From Prevotella sp. (GTDB taxonomy: Bacteria > Bacteroidota > Bacteroidia > Bacteroidales > Dysgonomonadaceae): a DNA stretch of 56,459 bases. Position 1 is the stretch's first letter. Each line of letters begins with the position of its first letter. The position numbers and the translations under genes were made by a program. The stretch lies in the NCBI GenBank assembly GCA_031285905.1, contig JAITVH010000067.1, forward strand, positions 1 through 56,459, in the 5' to 3' direction. Positions 18,601 to 24,910 of this stretch are shown here, piece by piece. The notes under the pieces are model-generated. The model searched no databases. It saw only the letters and a list, made by a program, of their open reading frames with translations, and was not told where the DNA came from.

Positions 18601-19296
18601 TTAGAGTTGTGATACCCATCCATTAAAAAAATAATGAATAGAATATGCATCTTTTAGTTTGTTTTTGATTTCTTCTGAAAAAACTCCTCTTATTTTATTA
18701 AAACCTTCTTTTTTAGTCAATGGGGATGTATATTGAGGAGGAATTAGATAAATATTTTCTTTATCTTCATAGCTCATATAAAGATCAACAAGCATAAGAG
18801 GCCCTGTTGTATGAAGTACATTTGTCGCATTTGTTGCATTGGGGCTGTGATTGAATGTTTTTTCAATTACTTTTTTCATAAATGGATGTTCCGGGATTGA
18901 AGCCATTAATGCATTATTGAAATAGACCTCTGTATGGTACATTTTTTGATGTTCTTCCGGTTCTAGTGAAAAACAACATTCTTTATTTTCTAAAAGTTTG
19001 TCTAAAGGTTTTAAACATTCAGAATCGAAGTCTACATACACTCCCCCAATCTTGTCTAAAATCAAATATCGGATAGCATCCCAACGTTGTACATTGTAAT
19101 GGAAACTGTTATAAATCTCCCAATATTGAGGATAATATTCCAGAATGAAATCATTCATTTTTTGATTATCCCATAATATATATTCCCATGTAGGATGATA
19201 ATTTTTCCATGTATTTCCCAATATTCTAAACCCATTAGGTAGAGGTTCATCTATTCCAGACCAGATTTGATGAATAATTTTTGGTATTCTTTTCAT
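18601..19296 (-). CDS. GT32-type glycosyltransferase with DXD motif
   Basis: This 231-residue enzyme resembles the GT32 group (OCH1/capsular sugar transferases). PKIIHQIWSG near the start is the hallmark opening, WKNYHPTWEYILWD follows, and GGVYVDFDSECLKPLD carries the DXD (Asp89-Phe-Asp91) that binds metal and nucleotide sugar. FNNALMASIPEHPF and the late TTGPLML stretch also fit. It has no membrane segment, so it acts in the cytoplasm. It follows the cysteine-rich precursor gene by 110 bases with a strong hairpin between, and precedes the larger glycosyltransferase by 45 bases. Confidence 0.88.
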   Translation of the reverse strand: MKRIPKIIHQIWSGIDEPLPNGFRILGNTWKNYHPTWEYILWDNQKMNDFILEYYPQYWEIYNSFHYNVQRWDAIRYLILDKIGGVYVDFDSECLKPLDKLLENKECCFSLEPEEHQKMYHTEVYFNNALMASIPEHPFMKKVIEKTFNHSPNATNATNVLHTTGPLMLVDLYMSYEDKENIYLIPPQYTSPLTKKEGFNKIRGVFSEEIKNKLKDAYSIHYFFNGWVSQL

Positions 19297-19360
19297 GTCG
19301 CTTTTTTATTATGGTTATAAATTTCCTCCCAAAAAGAAGAAGGTTTATACTTTTGTGTTT

Positions 19361-19394
19361 ATAATCCATCCTTGATAGAGCAAGGATGGATTAT
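19361..19394. terminator. Perfect 14-bp hairpin between precursor and glycosyltransferase genes
   Basis: ATAATCCATCCTTG (19361-19374) and CAAGGATGGATTAT (19381-19394) are perfect arms with a 6-base loop. It begins 13 bases past the precursor stop on the minus strand. There is no clear T run, so partial termination or 3' end protection, raising precursor mRNA over the enzyme genes, is as likely as full termination. Confidence 0.6.
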
Positions 19395-19406
19395 AGTAAT
19401 TATTTA

Positions 19407-19985
19407 TTATTTATAACAAACACAATGGTTGCCAGATGCAACACATCGTCCTGTGTGGCCGTTTACCTTACAACTACCACCACACAGGCTACCGCTATAA
19501 TAACAACCTGTACTAGAATCAGAGCCTGTACTAGAATCAGGGTCTGTACCCGATCCTGAACCTGATCCTTCAGTTGTCTTACACGTACAATAGCTGCCAG
19601 ACCAAACACATCGTCCCCAGCCATTACTACATGTTCCCCCACAAGCGGCATTTCCCAAACTGTCACATTTGTCATGTCCGTCATTATTGGGAAATCTAGG
19701 ATTGTAAAACTGATCGTAACTTGTGTCACAAATACAATTGACTCCTGCATTATTACTCACGACAGGTGCGCAATAACCGAATCTTCCACGCTCCTGACAA
19801 GCACCTCCACAGTTAATGTGTTGTGTGCCACAATTGACAAAATTAAGCCAATTGCCTGATCCTGATCCGTAACCTGATCCTGATCCATAACCTGATCCTG
19901 ATCCACTTCCATACATACTCATAAACACTGTAGCGCCTTGGATTTCATTTAATGACGCCAACTTTAAATTTTTAAAAATTTTCAT
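19407..19985 (-). CDS. Precursor with three tandem defensin-like (CS-alpha-beta pattern) domains
   Basis: The 192-residue protein starts with a leader-like MKIFKNLKLASLNEIQGA, then a (YGSGSG)n stretch (about residues 25-44), then three cysteine blocks. Block 1 is C52, C59, C63, C72, C84, C86; block 2 is C107, C115, C119, C126, C133, C135; block 3 is C161, C168, C172, C181, C188, C190. Each has the order C, CxxxC, C, CxC, with CGG at the CxxxC and a GxC before the last pair, as in defensin CS-alpha-beta folds with their gamma-core. A second linker (GSGSGSG then Asp/Ser/Thr-rich, about 140-160) separates blocks 2 and 3. There are no other cysteines. It lies 96 bases after the VKOR-thioredoxin gene and before two glycosyltransferases. 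I infer an exported disulfide-rich peptide, perhaps cut into three. No such bacterial family is known to me. Confidence 0.8.
   Translation of the reverse strand: MKIFKNLKLASLNEIQGATVFMSMYGSGSGSGYGSGSGYGSGSGNWLNFVNCGTQHINCGGACQERGRFGYCAPVVSNNAGVNCICDTSYDQFYNPRFPNNDGHDKCDSLGNAACGGTCSNGWGRCVWSGSYCTCKTTEGSGSGSGTDPDSSTGSDSSTGCYYSGSLCGGSCKVNGHTGRCVASGNHCVCYK
19506..19541 (-). repeat. 18-bp tandem repeat in the second linker
   Basis: Two consecutive 18-base units (CCTGTACTAGAATCAGAG and a copy with one change) encode the Ser/Thr/Asp-rich linker before the third cysteine block; a degenerate third unit follows. In-frame gain or loss would alter linker length only. Confidence 0.7.
19855..19908 (-). 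repeat. 18-bp tandem repeat encoding YGSGSG
   Basis: Three units of CCTGATCCTGATCCGTAA (second and third slightly diverged) encode the N-terminal Tyr-Gly-Ser-Gly-Ser-Gly repeats of the cysteine-rich precursor. Units are a multiple of three, so slippage would change linker length without breaking the frame. Confidence 0.85.
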
Positions 19986-20081
19986 AAAAAAAGATTTTTA
20001 TTGTTGTAGGTTTTGTTATTTATAAGAGATATTCATAAGACCTACTATTAACTCATGGTACCCCTGTTTTATTAAATATTT

Positions 20082-21623
20082 TTAGTCAAGGAAATATTTT
20101 AAATCTTCTATTTTGTATTCATCTGGCCACAAATAACCATTCACCAGGATTGTTGGTGTAAGCATTATTTTTGACTTATGTAGCCATTCTTTATGTTTCT
20201 CGTATTCTTCATTTACAGAGGGATCTTCAATATTTAGATTGTATTTATTAAAGAATTCGTCTCTGTCAAATCTACCTGTTTCATACCAAGCATTATAAAT
20301 ACGATCTGTATCTTGCCTTTTATTGTATAGATATGAAGCGATTAGAAATTTGCAGCTTATATCAAAATCCTTTATGATAGGAGAGAAAATATATTGAACA
20401 CATATTTTATTTTCGAATTGTTTTAATAAAAGAGAAATCTTTTCATGCATCGTAGCGCAATGATAACAATGAGGATTAGAAATAACAGTGATAGTTACAG
20501 GAGCTTCTTGGTTGCCCCAAATAATACTTGATACTCCTTTTTCAATAATATAATTAGGCTGATTTCTTAAGATTACTCCAAATACATCTCCTCTTAATCG
20601 TAGTTTTTTATCTTCATTAGTTTGTTGCTCAAGATTTTGTTTTGTAGTAATTAGCTTTACTAAAAAATGTATTAGAATGAATGGCAAGACAAAAATCCAA
20701 CCTGTAGAAATAATATCCATTATCGAAATATGGAGTAAAAATGGCCTATAAAAAACTAGATTAAGAATAAAAATAACCCATAATAAAGCTTGAATGATAA
20801 GACACATCGGACACCATTGCCTGACTTTAAATTTTTGATACCAAATGCTCCAGAAAGTATATGGTAAACCACATATATTAATAAGCGCAGAATAGAAAAG
20901 TAGAGAAGGAAAAAAGAACAGAATTATCAGGTTTGACAAGAAATAGCTTAGACCTACTTCACTCCATCCTATTACTCCCATAAGTTTGGCTGCAGGTGAC
21001 TCTAATACATTGTCGCAACTGCTATTCTTGAAAAAATTACATATTTTATTCGCTTGATTATTAGATATATGCATCTGTTTAGTTAGCAGTAGTCCTGATA
21101 TATAGATACCAATTATATTAGGAATAAATAAAATAATGAATAGTAGATTGTCAATTTGATTTTGAACAAACCCAAATATTAAAGCAATCAATATCATTGT
21201 CAAAAAGATAATTTTTGATCCTTTATCCAATAAATATTCTAGTTTATTTATTTTGTAATTCGGTTCTACTGATTTTTTATTAGGAGATAAAATTAAGGCT
21301 TCCCCATTCCATTCATTATTAAATTTATCGACGTCTTCAGTTATTTTTTTGCCTTGGTATTTGTATGAAACTTTGTCGTTTTTCAATCCTGATACGATTA
21401 TGAAGTTGTCCTTTATCTGTGCAATGAAAGGAACTTTCAATTTGTAAATACTTTCTTTTTCTTGGACTCTTATAACAGAGTTCGTAACATTGTATTCTAA
21501 TAGTATTTGGGAAAGTCCCCTTAAATGTTTTTTATAAGGGTGATTCTCAAAAAAATTGCTCGTAAAATCCTTAGTATGTTTTACTTTGAGCATTTTTAAA
21601 GTAGTAGTTAGTATATTTTCCAT
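20082..21623 (-). CDS. Degenerate C39 / VKOR / thioredoxin fusion, thiol oxidase
   Basis: The 513-residue membrane protein has three parts. Residues 1-115 resemble the C39 peptidase domains of bacteriocin exporters (NHPYKKHLRGLSQILLEYNV, a KVPFIAQI strand, NEWNGEALIL) but have no catalytic Cys, so the domain may only bind leaders. Residues 135-325 form a vitamin K epoxide reductase bundle with loop cysteines C195 and C203 and the CPMC site (C271-C274). Residues 365-513 are a thioredoxin/DsbA-like domain with CYHC (C386-C389). VKOR-Trx fusions make disulfides on exported proteins and pass electrons to quinone. Being first in the cluster, directly before an 18-cysteine precursor, it is the obvious oxidase for that product. 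This domain order is known in Bacteroidetes; the pairing is my inference. Confidence 0.87.
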   Translation of the reverse strand: MENILTTTLKMLKVKHTKDFTSNFFENHPYKKHLRGLSQILLEYNVTNSVIRVQEKESIYKLKVPFIAQIKDNFIIVSGLKNDKVSYKYQGKKITEDVDKFNNEWNGEALILSPNKKSVEPNYKINKLEYLLDKGSKIIFLTMILIALIFGFVQNQIDNLLFIILFIPNIIGIYISGLLLTKQMHISNNQANKICNFFKNSSCDNVLESPAAKLMGVIGWSEVGLSYFLSNLIILFFFPSLLFYSALINICGLPYTFWSIWYQKFKVRQWCPMCLIIQALLWVIFILNLVFYRPFLLHISIMDIISTGWIFVLPFILIHFLVKLITTKQNLEQQTNEDKKLRLRGDVFGVILRNQPNYIIEKGVSSIIWGNQEAPVTITVISNPHCYHCATMHEKISLLLKQFENKICVQYIFSPIIKDFDISCKFLIASYLYNKRQDTDRIYNAWYETGRFDRDEFFNKYNLNIEDPSVNEEYEKHKEWLHKSKIMLTPTILVNGYLWPDEYKIEDLKYFLD

Positions 21624-22089
21624 TTTTCTAAAAGTTAAAATGATTTGATTTGTTTACACCTATAGATAAATTCAAATTTAAATTATACACTTTTTTTATG
21701 GTTATAAAATAATATTATGAAATCAATAAATATATAGATGTAATCTATTGATTAGTATCTAAGGTTTTTTTGTTTATAAATATTTGAATTTGAAAGAGAT
21801 AGGAGTATATATAAAAAAAGAATATGTTCGCCTCTGTTGACTTTTGAAGTTGGCAAGATATTTGTCAGTTTTTATCCCTAAAAAGGCATTAAATATTTAT
21901 GAGAAGGGGAAAGGTGCTGAAGTCGCAATAGGTAAATCTGTGGAGAAAGTATTGCTTGTGTTAATATTTGTGATATTAAAATATGAAAAGACTTTATGGT
22001 CACCTGTTTCGGAACAAAGTGCCAGAAAGTTGATATATTTTGAAAAGTTGAAAAAAGATGTTTTACTTCAAGGAGTGTGCAGGTATTAA
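21624..22089. other. Intergenic region with no supported gene
   Basis: This 466-base AT-rich stretch lies between the start of the VKOR-fusion gene and the end of porX. A TAAATTTG -7-like box on the minus strand (21673-21680) could serve the cluster, but no matching -33 box is present. An 81-codon frame opens only at a TTG and has no recognisable product. Confidence 0.5.
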
Positions 22090-23634
22090 TTATTTCCCAG
22101 TCAAAGTAATCAGAGGCACTATCATTTCTTCCATCGAGATACCACCATGCTGGAAAGTATCAGTATAGTATGATGCATAATGATTATAGTTGTTGGGATA
22201 AGCAAAGAAATCATTATTGGTAGCAAAGATGTATTTTGTACTGATATTAGGAGATGGCAGGCCAAATCTTTCGGGTGTATGGATGTCAAACACCTTCTTC
22301 CTGTCATATTCAAGATTTTTCCCTACTTTGTACCGGATATTTGTGTTGACAGACTTGTCCCCAATCACTTTCAGCGGATTTTTTACCCTTACTGTACCAT
22401 GATCGGTAGTCAGTATGATCTTATATCCCATTTCTTTCGCTTTGCGCAAAATATCTGTTGTGCTTGAATGCCTGAACCACGAACGTGTAAGGGAGCGATA
22501 TGCTGCCTCGTCCGATGCCAGTTCTTTTATCATCTTCGATTCGGTGCGTGCATGGGAAAGCATATCAATAAAGTTGATAACAATTACATTTAGCTGTTTG
22601 CCCCCTAAAGAATTTATTTGTTGTAACAGCTTTTCTCCTGCATTGGAAGTCAATAGTTTGTGGTATGAGAATGTATAATCCTTTTTGTTTCTTTCTATTT
22701 GCTTTTGGACTAAAATCTCTTCATTCGAATTCTTACTTTCTTCTTCATTTTCATCTATCCACAGCTCAGGATATAACTTTGCTATTTGTGCTGGCATCAG
22801 CCCTGAGAATATGGCATTTCTTGCATATTGGGTAGCTGTTGGCAGGATACTGAAAAACTCTTCTTCGACAATAGAAAATTCATTGATCAGCAATTCCTTG
22901 ATTTCTTTCCATTGGTCGAGTCGGAAATTGTCAATCAAAACAAAGAATATTTTCTCTCCCTTATCCAATAATGGAAACACCTTTTGAGAGAAGATTTCGG
23001 GGCTTAACAGAGGCTTTTCTTTATCGTGCTGTATCCAACTCTCATAATTGTATTTGATGAACTTGGAAAAGCCTTTATTGGCTTCTTGTATTTGTGTGTG
23101 TAACAGATCAATTAAAGGGTTCTGAGAAAGGGTTAGTTCATTATCCCAGTATATCAGTTTTTTATAAATGTTAATCCAATCTTCGTAGTCTAATGAATCG
23201 CTGATACTCGAGCTTATCTGGCTAAATTCTTCCCGGTATCCTTCCAAAGTTGCTTCTGATACAATATTATCTTTTTCCAGATTTTTCTTCAATGATAATA
23301 ATATCTGGTTTGGATTTACGGGTTTTATCAGATAATCGGCGATTTTCTTGCCAATAGCATGTGTCATGATTCCTTCGTCTTCACTTTTGGTTATCATAAC
23401 CACTGGTATATTGGGATTCATCTCTTTTATGATGGAAAGTGCTTCCAAACCGGAAAGACCGGGCATATGTTCATCCAGGAATACAATGTCGAAAGTTTCG
23501 GTATGGAAGATATCTATTGCATCCTGTCCACTGTTGACAGGTATCACTTCATATCCTTTCTCTTCAAGAAAGAGTATATGCGAACGTAGTATATCTATCT
23601 CATCATCTGCCCAAAGTATCCGTTTCTTCTTCAT
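22090..23634 (-). CDS. porX: PorX, response regulator with PglZ phosphatase-like domain
   Basis: This 514-residue cytoplasmic regulator has the PorX layout. The receiver domain (1-120) has phosphoacceptor Asp54 (VFLDEHMPGL) and the conserved KP near 103. A helical linker leads to a PglZ/alkaline-phosphatase-superfamily domain (about 210-514) with the nucleophile region ILPTATQYARNAIFSGL and metal ligands in LTTDHGTVRVK and QHGGIS. In Porphyromonas, PorX with PorY and SigP controls type IX secretion genes, and it hydrolyses cyclic oligonucleotides. No T9SS structural genes are in this window. Length matches the family (about 518). Confidence 0.93.
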   Translation of the reverse strand: MKKKRILWADDEIDILRSHILFLEEKGYEVIPVNSGQDAIDIFHTETFDIVFLDEHMPGLSGLEALSIIKEMNPNIPVVMITKSEDEGIMTHAIGKKIADYLIKPVNPNQILLSLKKNLEKDNIVSEATLEGYREEFSQISSSISDSLDYEDWINIYKKLIYWDNELTLSQNPLIDLLHTQIQEANKGFSKFIKYNYESWIQHDKEKPLLSPEIFSQKVFPLLDKGEKIFFVLIDNFRLDQWKEIKELLINEFSIVEEEFFSILPTATQYARNAIFSGLMPAQIAKLYPELWIDENEEESKNSNEEILVQKQIERNKKDYTFSYHKLLTSNAGEKLLQQINSLGGKQLNVIVINFIDMLSHARTESKMIKELASDEAAYRSLTRSWFRHSSTTDILRKAKEMGYKIILTTDHGTVRVKNPLKVIGDKSVNTNIRYKVGKNLEYDRKKVFDIHTPERFGLPSPNISTKYIFATNNDFFAYPNNYNHYASYYTDTFQHGGISMEEMIVPLITLTGK

Positions 23635-23656
23635 TGATTCTTTCTGTTTTTAATAT

Positions 23657-23689
23657 ACAAGCCACTATATTATTCATAAAGTGGCTTGT
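23657..23689. terminator. Inverted repeat between GH18-like gene and porX
   Basis: ACAAGCCACT (23657-23666) and AGTGGCTTGT (23680-23689) are perfect arms. A T-rich run follows only on the plus strand, so its use as terminator for the minus-strand GH18-like gene is uncertain. Confidence 0.45.
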
Positions 23690-23764
23690 TTTAATTTTGC
23701 ACCTGCATCTGTCAAAAATACAATCCCTGGTGCAATATTCTAGAACGATAATGGTTAAAATATA

Positions 23765-24880
23765 TTATTTCAACACATCATTAATAGCATTGATCAAGAA
23801 ACCTTTGGTGTCATCTGTATATTTCCAAAGCATAACTCCGGCGAGGTTATTCGATTTTACATATGCACATTTTGCTTTTACTGACTCTTCATCATCATAT
23901 GTTACAAGTTCGCTCTTATAGAAGTTATATACATACGGAACCTGACCGTTATTGTCCCAATATCTGTAATACTCATTCTTGTTTACAAGGCTGTCTTTGA
24001 TGAATGTATATCCCTTGTTCCCCGTTCTTTTTACAATAGGGTCTCCTATTCCTGTTTTAGAATCTTTTTTCATTTGATATGTAATGCCAGAGAACGGAAT
24101 TCCCATCACCAATTTTGACGGTTCAATGCCATTATATGCTTCGAGTGTGGATTTTACTGATTTCTTGACCCCGTATTTATCTGAGAAATCAAGATTTGAC
24201 TGATATATTGCAACCTTAGTATCCTGATAACCGAAAGACATGATATTCAGATAGTCTACGCTTGTCTGGAATGATGCAGGTTTAGCACTGGCAATAAAAT
24301 TAGGATCTGCTTCCACAGCCGAGGTCAACAAATATTTTTTGTCTTCGCCTAATGCATCAAGTTCAGTCTTGACAGCTTTAATTACTAATCCGTAATTTTG
24401 AGCAGCGGCGTCATTGTATATTGTATCGTTCTTGTCCGATACTTCAGGGTACCCCCAGTTGATGTCGATACCATCCAGATTGTTTTTGGTCACGATATCT
24501 ACCACCGATATTGCAAATGTTTTCTGTGCATCGCCAGTCAATGCTCCTTCAGGGAAAGTGCGGCTCAAGACTCTTCCTGCTACAGAAATCAATACTTTCA
24601 ATTTTGGATTTTCTTCTTTCAGGCTAACTAGTTTTGCTAGATTTCCTGCATCAGCACTACCAAGCACAACTTTTCCGTCTTTCACCTCTGCAAATCCGTA
24701 ATTGATATGGGTTACTTTGGATGCAGCAATGCGGCTGGCATCGAATGATGCGTCGCCTTGTACATATGCTATAATAACGGGGCCTGTTTGTTCTTCCACA
24801 GCCTTCTTTTTGCAAGAAGAGAAAAAGATACCTAAAAGGGCAATTAATAAGATACTGCTTGATAAAAATAATCTTTTCAT
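23765..24880 (-). CDS. GH18-fold lipoprotein, catalytic glutamate lost
   Basis: The 371-residue protein has a lipoprotein signal (ALLGIFFSSCKKK, lipid on Cys23) and a full GH18 TIM barrel: VIIAYVQGD at strand 1, THINYGFAEV, KVLISVAG, then the motif LDGIDINWGYP. In active chitinases this reads DGxDxDxE. Here Asp136 and Asp139 remain, but the third Asp is Asn141 and the catalytic Glu is Gly143. Later LNIMSFGYQD and GVMLWKYTDD match the family. So it should bind but not cut glycans, like chi-lectins, and probably sits on the cell surface. It is followed by a metalloprotease gene upstream, 30 bases away, likely one transcript. Confidence 0.88.
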   Translation of the reverse strand: MKRLFLSSSILLIALLGIFFSSCKKKAVEEQTGPVIIAYVQGDASFDASRIAASKVTHINYGFAEVKDGKVVLGSADAGNLAKLVSLKEENPKLKVLISVAGRVLSRTFPEGALTGDAQKTFAISVVDIVTKNNLDGIDINWGYPEVSDKNDTIYNDAAAQNYGLVIKAVKTELDALGEDKKYLLTSAVEADPNFIASAKPASFQTSVDYLNIMSFGYQDTKVAIYQSNLDFSDKYGVKKSVKSTLEAYNGIEPSKLVMGIPFSGITYQMKKDSKTGIGDPIVKRTGNKGYTFIKDSLVNKNEYYRYWDNNGQVPYVYNFYKSELVTYDDEESVKAKCAYVKSNNLAGVMLWKYTDDTKGFLINAINDVLK

Positions 24881-24910
24881 AAATTGATAATATTTAGTTT
24901 ATTGTTAGAA

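Noticed and set aside
19463-19750. 95-codon minus-strand frame inside the precursor gene
   Set aside because: It is a shadow frame; its Val/Gln-rich run comes from the Gly-Ser repeat DNA read out of frame.
19500-19910. CRISPR-like array
   Set aside because: The repeats are 18 bases, directly abutting without spacers, and encode protein linkers.
21844-22089. 81-codon plus-strand frame between the VKOR-fusion gene and porX
   Set aside because: It begins at a TTG, has no promoter or recognisable product, and lies in AT-rich DNA where such frames are common.
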